Assembly: GCF_014764715.1 (NCBI RefSeq)
Contig: NZ_JACXXE010000004.1
Span: 1 to 64,000 of the forward strand
Reading direction: 5' to 3'
Length of the DNA: 64,000 bases
Origin: Bacillus crepusculi
Lineage (GTDB): Bacteria; Bacillota; Bacilli; Bacillales; Bacillaceae
Under the pieces are notes generated by a model, which saw only the letters and a list, made by a program, of their open reading frames with translations, ran no database searches and was not told the DNA's origin. Shown one piece after another: positions 36,803 through 46,061 of the stretch (positions are counted from its first letter, which is position 1; each line of letters opens with the position of its first letter). Made by a program: the position numbers and the translations under genes.

Positions 36803-37885
36803 TTAAAAAGTTGTTTTAATGGTTTGTTTTTCTTGATGACGTTCTATTGCAAGTGACACTAGCTTTTCAATCAACTCAGGATACTCTACACCAGTATGTT
36901 TCCAAAGCAGCGGGAACATACTGAATGGTGTGAATCCAGGCATTGTATTCACTTCATTGATCAGCACTTTGCCATCCTCGGTTAGGAAGAAGTCTGCACG
37001 TACGAGACCAGATCCATCAATGGCTTTAAATGCTTTAATCGCCATATCGTGAATCGTCTTGTATTCATCCTCTGAAACACTCGCAGGAATGATCAAGTCT
37101 GTATCGCCATCTTCATATTTTGCTTTGTAGTCATAAAAATCTGTTTTAGGTGCAATTTCACCAACGACAGAGCATTTTGGCTCGTCATTTCCCAATACAC
37201 CAATTTCGATTTCTCTTCCAATGACCCCTTCTTCGACGACAACACGACGATCATATTGGAAAGCCAAATCAAATGCTGCTTGAAGCTCTTCTTTGCTACG
37301 GCATTTACTAATTCCAACACTTGACCCCATGTTGGCAGGTTTCACAAAGCAAGGATATCCTAGTACTTGCTCCACCTGTTCTAAGCTTCCTGATGTGGTT
37401 TTCTCATAGTCTTTTTTATTGAAGGAAAGGTGTTTTGCTTGTGCAAGTCCTGCTTGAGCAAAAACATCTTTCATCATGACTTTATCCATACCCGCAGCAG
37501 AAGCGAGAACGCCGTTACCGACATACGGGATATTTAACAGTTCAAGTAAACCTTGCATCGTTCCATCTTCACCATTTGGTCCGTGCAACAATGGAAAGAC
37601 GACATCAATCTTTTCATCAGCTGATGCAGGTTGCGGAAACATGCTCTCATTTAAAGAAGTTGGTAAAAACGTCTTTGCATTTTGTTCAAATTGAAGCATT
37701 TTGACGTTTGACACTGGTTCAGTGAGTTTTTCTCCTCTTAGCCATTCGCCCTCTTCTGTAATATAAATTGGATGTATATCGAACTTCTCAGTGTTAAGTG
37801 CCTTTGTAACTGCAAGGGCTGTTTGCAGTGATACATTATGTTCGGCTGACTTTCCGCCGTAAACCAATCCTAAACTTATTTTCAA
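36803..37885 (-). CDS. ddl: D-alanine--D-alanine ligase
   Basis: ATP-grasp ligase making D-Ala-D-Ala, 360 aa. [14 protein letters not shown] opening, [30 protein letters not shown], and the C-terminal [16 protein letters not shown]. Upstream of murF, as in B. subtilis. Confidence 0.96.
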   Translation of the reverse strand: MKISLGLVYGGKSAEHNVSLQTALAVTKALNTEKFDIHPIYITEEGEWLRGEKLTEPVSNVKMLQFEQNAKTFLPTSLNESMFPQPASADEKIDVVFPLLHGPNGEDGTMQGLLELLNIPYVGNGVLASAAGMDKVMMKDVFAQAGLAQAKHLSFNKKDYEKTTSGSLEQVEQVLGYPCFVKPANMGSSVGISKCRSKEELQAAFDLAFQYDRRVVVEEGVIGREIEIGVLGNDEPKCSVVGEIAPKTDFYDYKAKYEDGDTDLIIPASVSEDEYKTIHDMAIKAFKAIDGSGLVRADFFLTEDGKVLINEVNTMPGFTPFSMFPLLWKHTGVEYPELIEKLVSLAIERHQEKQTIKTTF

Positions 37886-38070
37886 TGGATACTCCCCCCA
37901 CTAAAATTCATCTTTACTATCTTATCACTTTCAAGCGAAAATGCTCTAATTTATTTTTCTTGTTACGGAAATGAAATGATTTGTAAAAGGTTGTAAGCGC
38001 CCCCCGAGCATTTGTATGTCATTCGCCTTAATTTTATATTAAAATGACATTGAAAAGGAGTTGTGACAAA

Positions 38071-38391
38071 TTGAAGAAAATCACAAGTACTGAACAATTC
38101 AATGAAATCATTCAATCAGACAAAGAAGTCATCGTTAAATTCTTTGCGACATGGTGTCCTGATTGCACTAGAATGGACATGTTCATTCCAGACATTTTAG
38201 AGGCTTATGCTCACATTGAATGGTTTGAAATAAACAAGGATGACTTCCCTGAATTAGCGGAAACGTATCAGGTCATGGGTATTCCAAGCCTGTTAATTTT
38301 CAAAAATGGCGAAAAAACAGGTCATTTACACAGTGCAAATGCAAAATCACCTGAAGAAGTGACAGAGTTTCTTCAAGAACACGTTTCATAA
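38071..38391 (+). CDS. ydbP: thioredoxin-like protein YdbP
   Basis: A 106-aa thioredoxin-fold protein with active site FFATWCPDCTRMD (WCPDC rather than WCGPC) and the cis-Pro loop MGIPSLL. I start at TTG 38071 after AAAAGGAG, which gives the length of B. subtilis YdbP. Divergent from ddl. Confidence 0.9.
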   Translation: MKKITSTEQFNEIIQSDKEVIVKFFATWCPDCTRMDMFIPDILEAYAHIEWFEINKDDFPELAETYQVMGIPSLLIFKNGEKTGHLHSANAKSPEEVTEFLQEHVS

Positions 38392-38405
38392 TTGATGATC
38401 ATGAA

Positions 38406-38438
38406 GGACATCAGCAAACTCTTGCTGGTGTCTTTTTC
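38406..38438 (+). terminator. terminator of ydbP
   Basis: GACATCAGCAA (38407-38417) pairs TTGCTGGTGTC (38422-38432), then TTTTT. Confidence 0.8.
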
Positions 38439-38462
38439 ATTTCTTCCATATTAAATCTCTAC

Positions 38463-38600
38463 ATAAGACGAGAGGTAGAGCCAAAACGTTTCAACGAAGA
38501 AAAGAATGTAGTGAATGGTGTCACGACAAGAATTGACAGCGAATTATTTCCTGGGAAAGAATTCTGCGTCGATATGGATGGGAATATGTCGGTTACGTGA
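38463..38600 (+). pseudogene. possible gene remnant
   Basis: The 38439-38617 stretch has no recognised gene, but one frame stays open for over 45 codons to TGA 38598 with a protein-like composition (RREVEPKRFNEEKN, NGVTTRID, FPGKEFCVDMDGN). It has no start codon or ribosome binding site. It may be the 3' end of a lost gene or chance. I do not recognise the family. Confidence 0.25.
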
Positions 38601-38617
38601 ATTTTCTGAATTGAATC

Positions 38618-38677
38618 TTTACTTCTGCTATTTGAGTTTGTATAATGAAGTTGCTAGCTAATTGAAAATGATTATCA
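38618..38677 (+). promoter_or_regulatory. fbpB promoter with Fur box
   Basis: TTTACT (38618-38623), 17-bp spacer, TATAAT (38641-38646). The 7-1-7 Fur box TGAAAATGATTATCA (38663-38677) has one mismatch to TGATAATNATTATCA and lies just after the expected start. Confidence 0.75.
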
Positions 38678-38734
38678 ATTTCATCTTTGTGAAATCTTAT
38701 AAACGTCCATTCTTATAAAGGAGCGATGAGTCAC

Positions 38735-38884
38735 ATGTCTAAGAAGAAGATCAAAACGTACCAGCAATTGATTGAAGAAAACAAGGAAGCGATCATGCGC
38801 GATCCTAAGATGATGGAAAGTATATACGAAACAATCGACAAAAAGCATCAGAAACAGCTGGCAGTTGCTGGACGTGAATCATAA
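38735..38884 (+). CDS. fbpB: Fur-regulated basic protein FbpB
   Basis: A 49-aa small basic protein (MSKKKIKTYQQLIEENKEAIMR start) from ATG 38735, with AAAGGAG 11 nt upstream. In B. subtilis FbpB (YdbN) works with the small RNA FsrA in the iron-sparing response, probably as an RNA chaperone. The Fur box upstream and the neighbouring ydbL and ydbP agree with this. It is below usual length cutoffs. B. subtilis ydbM and ydbO, which flank ydbN, are absent here. Confidence 0.82.
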   Translation: MSKKKIKTYQQLIEENKEAIMRDPKMMESIYETIDKKHQKQLAVAGRES

Positions 38885-38936
38885 ATACAAGATGAGCAGT
38901 CAATTGCTGGCCGCTCTTTTATTTGCCTCAACCGAA

Positions 38937-38985
38937 AGGAAAAAGCCGATAAAATCGTCTAACAGATTTTATCGGCTTTTGTTTT
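38937..38985. terminator. bidirectional terminator between fbpB and ydbL
   Basis: Perfect 16-bp arms AAAAGCCGATAAAATC (38941-38956) and GATTTTATCGGCTTTT (38965-38980). It overlaps the ydbL stop. Confidence 0.9.
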
Positions 38986-39319
38986 AATGTGATTTCGCTA
39001 CATGGTCCTGCTTCATGCCTAAGTAAATGAGCATATATGTGAGATAACCCATTGTCATTGTTAAACCGCCGAAAAAGAATTGAGAAAATACAGGTTCTTC
39101 AAATGTCGTGACGGCAGCTAAAATGATCCAGCTCGCATATAAATAAACCATGAACCATTTCATGTTTCTTTTAAGTGTATACAGAAAGAAAAGACCCGCT
39201 AACGAAAAGATCCCCAGCGCTAGTCTGAAATAAACAAGGTGATCAAACTGGAAGGCAAAAGACACAAACGAAAACGACAGCAACAACAAAATTGGTAAAG
39301 CCGTAATGAAATTTTTCAC
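38984..39319 (-). CDS. ydbL: membrane protein YdbL
   Basis: A 111-aa protein with about four TM helices and no known domain. Position after ydbJK and size fit B. subtilis YdbL. Function unknown. Confidence 0.75.
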   Translation of the reverse strand: MKNFITALPILLLLSFSFVSFAFQFDHLVYFRLALGIFSLAGLFFLYTLKRNMKWFMVYLYASWIILAAVTTFEEPVFSQFFFGGLTMTMGYLTYMLIYLGMKQDHVAKSH

Positions 39320-39436
39320 GATAGTGCCACCTCCATGACTCCCTCTTATTATAAGACAAAATCAACCGGATATCGTGAAATACAGACTCGTTTTCACAAA
39401 GATGTCACGAATTTTTCTTGTTATTTGACACAATTT

Positions 39437-40204
39437 TTACACATTTACATCACGTTTCCAAAACAGGAACCAAGCCGTTCCAACAAAGAAAACAAAATGC
39501 GCCCCTACAATGAATAATGAAAACAAAGGACTCATTCCATCAAAGGGCGGCGGTCCTTGAAAGCTGTACTGAGTAAAATCCGTATTGGCGAAAAGCAGAA
39601 TTTTCCCCCACTGATTTTCTAAGAGAGACATGATGGGCACAAGTGATTTGGCCGCATATAAAACAAAAAACGAGGTCACAAGCGCGATCAAGCTATTCCT
39701 AAATAAACTGGAACACATAAAAGCGAAGCTTGCCATCATGACCACTTCCACCCACTGTGATCCAATGACAGCAAACGTATGCTGAAATAATCGCCTTGTA
39801 CTTTCATCAAATTCAGTACCGAAGAAAATAAGACCAAATAGAAAAGCTAGCACGTAATAAAAAACAAACAGGTAGATGACCGCGAGCACAAGTGTCATAT
39901 ATTTTGACAGAAAAATATGCAGTCTTGTCTTTGGCCGGATGAATAAGAACTTGATCGTCTTTTTTTGAAACTCTGTTGAGATCAGTGTCGCACCAATGAC
40001 GACAGCGAGCACCTGTAAAATAAACACGACGTTTGTGGAATAGGCAAAATAGTTCGCGACCGTATCTTGCCCGCCAAAACTTGATATGACACGTTTCATC
40101 GCTAAAGCCATCGTCATTTGAAAGACGACGATCAATCCAAGTGCAATGAAGGTGATCTTTTGCCGCATGATTTTTTTATGCTCATTCTTGATGAGTTGAA
40201 GCAT
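39437..40204 (-). CDS. ydbK: ABC transporter permease YdbK
   Basis: ABC-2-type permease, 255 aa, with about six TM helices (KITFIALGLIVVFQMTMA and others). Its start overlaps the end of ydbJ by 23 bp, so the two are coupled. Substrate unknown. Confidence 0.88.
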   Translation of the reverse strand: MLQLIKNEHKKIMRQKITFIALGLIVVFQMTMALAMKRVISSFGGQDTVANYFAYSTNVVFILQVLAVVIGATLISTEFQKKTIKFLFIRPKTRLHIFLSKYMTLVLAVIYLFVFYYVLAFLFGLIFFGTEFDESTRRLFQHTFAVIGSQWVEVVMMASFAFMCSSLFRNSLIALVTSFFVLYAAKSLVPIMSLLENQWGKILLFANTDFTQYSFQGPPPFDGMSPLFSLFIVGAHFVFFVGTAWFLFWKRDVNV

Positions 40205-41108
40205 CTGCTGTCCCGCCTTCCGTCCATTTCATAAAGGCCTCTTCAATGGATTGTTTTTGAGGTGTCATTTCTAACACATCAAATCCTGCCAACACGAGCT
40301 GTTTGTTAAGCTCTGGCACACGATCGTTGTTCAGTTGGAGCAGCACTCTCTCTCCATTTCGCTCATATGTATACCCATTTTTGCCAAGCCATAAAGCTGC
40401 CTTTTCTGCTGGCTGAATATTCATCAGCACCTGCTCTTTGCCCTCCATGTTCCGAAGATTCGCACTCGCTTTGATCCGTCCTTTTTGAATAATGATCATG
40501 CGGTCACACAGCTCTTCTACCTCATGCAATAAATGCGTGGCAAATAACACAGAGGTCCCCTCTTCTTGTACGAGCGTTTGCAAATGCTCACGGAATTCCT
40601 TCATTCCCGCAGGATCAAGCCCATTTGTCGGTTCGTCTAAAATGAGCAGGGTGGGCTGATGCAAAATGGCTTGTGCAATCCCAAGTCTTTGCTTCATTCC
40701 CAATGAATACGTCTTGACCTTCTGATGAATGGCATGCTCCAGACGAACTCTTTTCACCACTTCATGAATGCGGTCCTCGGAAACGCCATCGTGCATTGCC
40801 GCAAATAGTTCTAGGTTTTCAAAGCCTGTTAAATACGAATAAAACTCAGGATTTTCTATGATGGCACCAACAGATGCCATCGCCTTTATCAAGTCATGAT
40901 CCTGAGAATATCCATTGATCATGATTCGGCCACTGTTTTTTCTCATCAAGCCAACGATCAGCCGAATCAAGGTCGTTTTGCCAGACCCGTTTGGACCAAG
41001 TAATCCGACAATTTCTCCTTGCCCAATTTCTAAAGAAATATCTTGCAAGATCATTTGCCGGCCAATTTGTTTATTGACTTTCTCTACTTTTAAAACAGCA
41101 GACTGCAA
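40182..41108 (-). CDS. ydbJ: ABC transporter ATP-binding protein YdbJ
   Basis: A 308-aa ATPase. Walker A GPNGSGKTT, signature YSLGMKQR, Walker B LLILDEPTNGLDPAG, H-loop ATHLLHEVEE. Pairs with YdbK as an exporter of the bacitracin/antibiotic-resistance type, where the substrate is not known. Confidence 0.9.
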   Translation of the reverse strand: MQSAVLKVEKVNKQIGRQMILQDISLEIGQGEIVGLLGPNGSGKTTLIRLIVGLMRKNSGRIMINGYSQDHDLIKAMASVGAIIENPEFYSYLTGFENLELFAAMHDGVSEDRIHEVVKRVRLEHAIHQKVKTYSLGMKQRLGIAQAILHQPTLLILDEPTNGLDPAGMKEFREHLQTLVQEEGTSVLFATHLLHEVEELCDRMIIIQKGRIKASANLRNMEGKEQVLMNIQPAEKAALWLGKNGYTYERNGERVLLQLNNDRVPELNKQLVLAGFDVLEMTPQKQSIEEAFMKWTEGGTADASTHQE

Positions 41109-41235
41109 AGTGGTTCCTCCTTCTGATGTAAAGCCTATAGCGGCTGATAAGGCCGCTCATTCTGCTAAAAGTATATCACGCCAGACAAGAGGCTCCATGA
41201 AAAAAAGGGCTGATCCAGTCAGCCCTTCATGCATA

Positions 41236-42477
41236 TTACATCGATACATTAGGTGATGATGTGCCTTGCTCATGTTTTTTCTCAGTTTCTGTCACAATCA
41301 CCGCACATGCGGCGTCACCTGTAATATTGACCACGGTTCTTGCCATATCTAATAAGCGGTCTATGCCAAGGATGAGCGCAATGCCTTCAACAGGGAGATT
41401 CACAGAGTTCAATACCATAGCGAGCATGATCAGGCCTACTCCTGGAACCCCCGCTGTACCGATACTTGCCAAAACGGCTGTTAACACAACGGTAATCATT
41501 TGTACAAGTGTCAGCTCGATCCCATATACTTGTGCGATAAAAATGGTCGCAACCCCTTGCATAATCGCTGTACCATCCATATTAATGGTTGCACCCAGCG
41601 GCTGTACAAAGCTTGAAATCGGCTCTGGCACCTTCAAACGTTTCTGCGCTGTTTCCATTGACACCGGAAGAACTGCGTTACTGCTTGAGGTACTAAATGC
41701 CACAACCATCGCTGGAGAAAATCCTTTGAAAAACGCCATTGGATTTCGTTTCGCCAAAATGGCGACAGTTGATCCATAGGTTAGGAAGAAATGTAGCACG
41801 AGCGCAATAAAGACAACTGAGAAATAGAGTCCCATCGCTTTCATGGCATCTAGCCCCTGACTGCCAATGGCCGTTGCAATCAAACCAAATGTCCCGTATG
41901 GTGCGAACTTCATCACTACGCCGACAAGATACATCATTAATTCATTTCCTTGTTCAAACAGGTTCAATAGGCCTTCCGTTTTCTTACCGAGCAGGGCAAT
42001 TCCAAGGCCTAAAAATACACAAAAGACGATGATTTGCAGCATGTTTCCTTCAACTAAAGATTGGACTGGATTGGTTGGAATAATGTTGAGTAGTGTTTCT
42101 GCCATTGATGGGGCTTCCTCTGCGGAATAATCGGCCGATTTCGTATCAAAATCACCGAATGCTCCCGGCTTAATGAGTAAGGCCAGTGAAATACCAATAA
42201 TGATGGCAAAGGTAGTAGTGAGTAGAAAATAAGTAATGGTTTTTACGCCGATTCGGCCAAGCTTTTTCGGATCACCAAGGCCTGCTACCCCTAGTGTGAT
42301 AGAGAAGAATACGATCGGTACAACTAACATTTTAATCAGGTTTAAGAAGATTTGTCCTAGAGGCGTGAATAGATAAGGATCTAACACTTTGAATACATTT
42401 GGAGCAAAAATGTTAAGCAAAAGTCCCGTGATTGCACCTACAATAAGGGCAATGATAATTTTCGTCGCTAGCTTCAA
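41236..42477 (-). CDS. dicarboxylate/amino acid:cation symporter (DAACS)
   Basis: A 413-aa symporter of the glutamate/aspartate/C4-dicarboxylate family. It has the Ser-rich re-entrant loop FSTSSSNAVLPVS, the conserved NMDGTA motif, and RxxD in GIDRLLDMARTVVNITGDA. I start at TTG 42477, with AAGGGGAG 7 nt upstream; an open extension to GTG 42510 would lie in the terminator hairpin. It differs from dctP at 43985-45253. A c-di-AMP riboswitch precedes it, which points to glutamate or aspartate uptake tied to potassium and osmotic balance; the substrate is inferred. Confidence 0.9.
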   Translation of the reverse strand: MKLATKIIIALIVGAITGLLLNIFAPNVFKVLDPYLFTPLGQIFLNLIKMLVVPIVFFSITLGVAGLGDPKKLGRIGVKTITYFLLTTTFAIIIGISLALLIKPGAFGDFDTKSADYSAEEAPSMAETLLNIIPTNPVQSLVEGNMLQIIVFCVFLGLGIALLGKKTEGLLNLFEQGNELMMYLVGVVMKFAPYGTFGLIATAIGSQGLDAMKAMGLYFSVVFIALVLHFFLTYGSTVAILAKRNPMAFFKGFSPAMVVAFSTSSSNAVLPVSMETAQKRLKVPEPISSFVQPLGATINMDGTAIMQGVATIFIAQVYGIELTLVQMITVVLTAVLASIGTAGVPGVGLIMLAMVLNSVNLPVEGIALILGIDRLLDMARTVVNITGDAACAVIVTETEKKHEQGTSSPNVSM

Positions 42478-42498
42478 TAAAATCTCCCCTTCCTCGTC

Positions 42499-42733
42499 AA
42501 AAAGACCCACGAGAGAGTTTTCTCGTGGGTCTACGTGTCCTTAAAGATACCACTGTTTACTCTCTTCACGCCGATGAGGTTAGCTGACGGGTTAGGACGA
42601 AGAGATGTCCTTTTTCTCATTTAAGAAAAATTCACCCCAAAAACATGGGTCCCCCATTCCTTTAGAAGGATTAAGCGTGTGGTTATTATGATATTTTCAT
42701 ACCATTTATACCTTATTTTTAGAAAATTGTAAA
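42499..42733 (-). promoter_or_regulatory. ydaO-type c-di-AMP riboswitch with promoter and terminator
   Basis: Promoter TTTACA (42728-42733), 17 bp, TATAAA (42705-42710). The aptamer (42567-42680) has closing stem CACGC/GCGTG and the ydaO/yuaA landmarks GGGGGACC, GGGGTGAAT and CCGTCAGCTAACCTC on the minus strand, also found in the kimA leader. An 11-bp terminator stem GACCCACGAGA (42504-42514) / TCTCGTGGGTC (42521-42531) with a T run ends 22 bp before the start codon. Expected action: c-di-AMP binding favours termination. Confidence 0.88.
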
Positions 42734-42751
42734 CAGGTTCATATGAACTTT

Positions 42752-43786
42752 TTAATTACTTTTTTCCTTATTCGTGACCTCCAAAATGTCTAAAATAAAC
42801 ACAAAGATTGGAATACCGATAATAAGCCCCCAAATGCCAATATAGTGTTCAGAGAAAATCAGCACAATAAAAGTGAAGAAAATAGGGAGTTCTGTTTTTG
42901 CTGACATGAGCTTTGGATTTAAGAAATAGGCTTCAATGGCATGGATGATGACGATGACCAGCACAATATAAAGGACATACATTCCGCCTCCAAGTGTATA
43001 CGCAATGATGCTCAGTGGAATGAGAGAGATAACCACACCCGCTACAGGAATTAAGCCTAGCAAAAAGACCATGACCGCTAATCCAAATAACTGCGGAAAG
43101 CCCATAATGCCAAGCGCAATTGTCGTTAAAACACAGTTAACGGTAGCAATAATGAACTGTGCTTCAAGTACCTTTCCAAACGTTCTGGAGAATTTACGTC
43201 CAAAGAAGGCAATTTCATGATAGAACACGGAGATTTTACTCGTTTTGAACTTGTTCATGAATTGAATGAGGCGTTCCTTTTCGAACAGGAAGAACATGCT
43301 TAATATTAAGGACATAATGACCTGGATACTGAACGTGCTGAAATCTGTTAAGTATGTATAGAGGAAATTAAAGCCTTTCTCAAAGTAAGCTGATATTTTG
43401 AAATCTCCGAATACGTTGGTGATGACGTCAAAGAAGGGTAAATCTTGCGGATGATCTGCAATTTTCTTTCCTAAATGAAATAACTGCTCCACCTGTTTGG
43501 CGATGATTGGCACAAAAACAAATCCGCCAAACGTCAATCCACCAGCCAGGAGAATATATAAAAGGGTAATGACCGATTTCTGTCCTATTTTTAGGAAGCG
43601 ATTTAAAAAACCTCTAATGACCTCTTCTAACCGATTCATCAAAAAGGTGAATATGAAGGTCAGGAGAATTAAATTCATCATTCCTCTTAATAGATATAAT
43701 GCTGTGGCTAATACTACGAATACTGAAAACCGCTTCACACCGGGTTTTTCGAATAATTTTAAAAATGCTGCCATTACGTTCCACAC
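42752..43786 (-). CDS. ydbI: AI-2E family transporter YdbI
   Basis: A 344-aa membrane protein of the TqsA/AI-2E exporter family (UPF0118), with two N-terminal TM helices, a soluble part around 75-130 and more TM helices, ending in IGIWGLIIGIPIFVF. The substrate is unproven; some relatives exchange Na+(Li+)/H+. Matches YdbI by position next to dctP. Confidence 0.87.
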   Translation of the reverse strand: MWNVMAAFLKLFEKPGVKRFSVFVVLATALYLLRGMMNLILLTFIFTFLMNRLEEVIRGFLNRFLKIGQKSVITLLYILLAGGLTFGGFVFVPIIAKQVEQLFHLGKKIADHPQDLPFFDVITNVFGDFKISAYFEKGFNFLYTYLTDFSTFSIQVIMSLILSMFFLFEKERLIQFMNKFKTSKISVFYHEIAFFGRKFSRTFGKVLEAQFIIATVNCVLTTIALGIMGFPQLFGLAVMVFLLGLIPVAGVVISLIPLSIIAYTLGGGMYVLYIVLVIVIIHAIEAYFLNPKLMSAKTELPIFFTFIVLIFSEHYIGIWGLIIGIPIFVFILDILEVTNKEKSN

Positions 43787-43926
43787 CTGCCAGGACTAAA
43801 GTCTATTTTTCATCGTATCTGATATACATTATATCGGATCTTTCTGTAAATTATATAACAAAAGGTCAATGAGGTCTTACGATTCGCACTAAATTTATCA
43901 AGCTTTCATGTTTTTTCTTTTTCACA

Positions 43927-43971
43927 CAAGAAAAAACCGAACCCCATGTAGAACATAAGGTTTCGGTTTTT
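43927..43971 (-). terminator. terminator of dctP
   Basis: AAAAACCGAA (43932-43941) and TTTCGGTTTT (43961-43970) arms; T run on the minus strand. Confidence 0.8.
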
Positions 43972-43984
43972 GGTTGTTTTTATA

Positions 43985-45253
43985 CTAAACGGCTTGCTTT
44001 ATATTCCGCATTTCCTGAAGCGCTGTTTTGCTCTTCGCTTCGTCAAATTCACCTTCACTTTTTGCTACAACAATTGTGGCAATGCCATTTCCAATCAGGT
44101 TTGTAATGGCTCTTCCTTCACTCATGAACCGGTCGACTCCAAGCAGAAGTGCAAGCCCCTCAAGCGGAATGACCTGAAGTGCAGCAAGTGTAGATGCCAG
44201 CACGATAAATCCACTTCCTGTAACCCCAGCCGCTCCCTTTGATGTGAGCATTAGGACAAGGATAATGGTGATCTGCTGACCGATTGACAGATCCACCCCA
44301 AAAACTTGTGCGAGGAAGACCACGGCCATTGATAAGTATATTGAAGTTCCGTCTAAGTTAAAGGAGTAACCTGTTGGAATAACAAGCCCAACCACCGACT
44401 TAGAACAGCCGTAGCGTTCCATTTTATCCATCATTCTTGGCAGCACAGATTCTGATGAACTTGTGCCAAGAACAATTAAAATTTCATCCTTGATAAATCG
44501 CAAATAACCGAACAAACTGAAGCCATACATTTTACAAATGGTGTTCAGCACAACGAAGATGAACAGGAACATCGTCATATAAACGGAGAGCATCAGACTC
44601 GCCAGCGGTTTAATTGAAGCCAAACCAAAGTGTCCGATCGTATAGGCCATTGCTCCAAAAGCACCGAGCGGCGCTGCACGCATGATATATCCAATGATTT
44701 TGAAAAAGACTAATGACAGCTTATCAAGCCACTCGATGATGCCTTTTCCCTTCTCGCCAAGTGCAGCGAGCGCAACACCGAATAAAATAGAGAAGAATAG
44801 GACCTGTAGAATATCTCCCTTTGCAAAGGCATCTACCATGTTGGACGGCACAATATGTGTCACAAATTCCATCCAGTCGATACCCTGTCCCCCGTTTTGG
44901 GTATACTGCGAAACATCCCCTTTTTCAAGCTTACTATAGTCAAGACCTGCTCCCGGCTTCATAATATTCACAACAAAAAGTCCAATGACAAGCGCAAGCG
45001 TCGTGACCACTTCAAAATAGATAAATGCCTTTCCCCCAACTTTTCCAACCTTTTTCATATCCCCCATCTTGGCAATACCAAGAACGATGGTTAAGAAAAT
45101 AATTGGTGCAATGACCATTTTGACTGCATTAATAAATGTGTCACCAAGCGGTTTCATTTCTTTCCCGACGTTTGGCCAAACCATTCCAACAATGATCCCG
45201 ATAATGACAGCTGCAATGACCTGAAATGTCAGGTTCTTCAATAGCCTCTTCAT
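43985..45253 (-). CDS. dctP: C4-dicarboxylate:H+ symporter DctP (DctA-type)
   Basis: Takes up succinate, fumarate and malate, 422 aa. DAACS family with LGTSSSESVLPRMM, the NLDGTSIYL motif and GVDRFMSEGRAITNLIGN. Very close to B. subtilis DctP (YdbH). Preceded by dctR and a 124-bp control region with a cre-like site. In B. subtilis it needs DctSR for expression. Confidence 0.95.
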   Translation of the reverse strand: MKRLLKNLTFQVIAAVIIGIIVGMVWPNVGKEMKPLGDTFINAVKMVIAPIIFLTIVLGIAKMGDMKKVGKVGGKAFIYFEVVTTLALVIGLFVVNIMKPGAGLDYSKLEKGDVSQYTQNGGQGIDWMEFVTHIVPSNMVDAFAKGDILQVLFFSILFGVALAALGEKGKGIIEWLDKLSLVFFKIIGYIMRAAPLGAFGAMAYTIGHFGLASIKPLASLMLSVYMTMFLFIFVVLNTICKMYGFSLFGYLRFIKDEILIVLGTSSSESVLPRMMDKMERYGCSKSVVGLVIPTGYSFNLDGTSIYLSMAVVFLAQVFGVDLSIGQQITIILVLMLTSKGAAGVTGSGFIVLASTLAALQVIPLEGLALLLGVDRFMSEGRAITNLIGNGIATIVVAKSEGEFDEAKSKTALQEMRNIKQAV

Positions 45254-45279
45254 AAAAAATCAACTCCCTCACCCTTTGA

Positions 45280-45293
45280 TGTAAACGCTTAAC
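45280..45293 (-). promoter_or_regulatory. cre-like site before dctP
   Basis: TGTAAACGCTTAAC (plus strand) matches the cre consensus at 12 of 14, 27 bp before the dctP start. CcpA repression of dctP fits its role in using dicarboxylates. Confidence 0.5.
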
Positions 45294-45377
45294 TGTTATC
45301 TGTAGATAAATGATAACGATTTCATCAAAAACTGTGAAGCTTATGGACATATCGTACATTTTGGTCTTTTTGGTCTC

Positions 45378-46061
45378 TTAGTCAGAATGTACGATATATT
45401 TATTCACAGGTCGCCCTACCCCGCCATATTGCATATCTAATTTCAGCTCGCCTTCTTTCACAAGGAAGTCTAAATAACGGCGTGCCGTGACACGGGCAAT
45501 CCCGAGTGCATTGGCAACTTCCTCTGCGGACTGCGGGCCTTTCTGTATGCTCATATAGGCCTTAATTTCGTTCATCGTGTGCACATTCAGCCCTTTAGGA
45601 AGCCACGTCTCTTCCTGCTTAATGGCAGGCTTTCGTATGATATCATCCAGCATTTCCTGAGAAAATTCTGCTGCGGTGCGAATTTTCGATTTATACGCTT
45701 TATAGCTTTCTAGTGATTCTTTCATTCGTTCAAATTTGAACGGTTTGATGATATAATCCCGCGCACCATTTTGGAGCATGATACCAATTGTTTCTTTGTC
45801 CTTCGCTGCAGAAATCACAATCACATCCACTTGTATCTTTTGCTTTCTGATATCCTGCAGCGTTTTGATGCCATCCTTCTTTGGCATATACACATCAAGT
45901 ACTACAAGGTCTGGACGTATCTCTTTGATCAGCTGGATGCCCTGTTCGCCATTTCCTGCTATAGCCGCTACTTGAAAGCCAGGCACACTCATAATGAACT
46001 CTTTATTCACTTCTTGCACCATCGGGTCATCTTCAATTAATAGCACCTTAATCTGAGTCAT
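45378..46061 (-). CDS. dctR: two-component response regulator DctR
   Basis: CitB-family regulator, 227 aa. Receiver domain 1-125 with acidic pocket EDD, phospho-Asp in LDVYMPKKDG (about 57) and Lys in IIKPFKF; C-terminal HTH SAEEVANALGIARVTARRYLDFL. Start overlaps the dctS stop by 4 bp. Activates dctP. Confidence 0.94.
   Translation of the reverse strand: MTQIKVLLIEDDPMVQEVNKEFIMSVPGFQVAAIAGNGEQGIQLIKEIRPDLVVLDVYMPKKDGIKTLQDIRKQKIQVDVIVISAAKDKETIGIMLQNGARDYIIKPFKFERMKESLESYKAYKSKIRTAAEFSQEMLDDIIRKPAIKQEETWLPKGLNVHTMNEIKAYMSIQKGPQSAEEVANALGIARVTARRYLDFLVKEGELKLDMQYGGVGRPVNKYIVHSD

Noticed and set aside
42478..42510. N-terminal extension of the symporter from GTG 42510
   Set aside because: It falls in the riboswitch terminator; TTG 42477 has a proper ribosome binding site.
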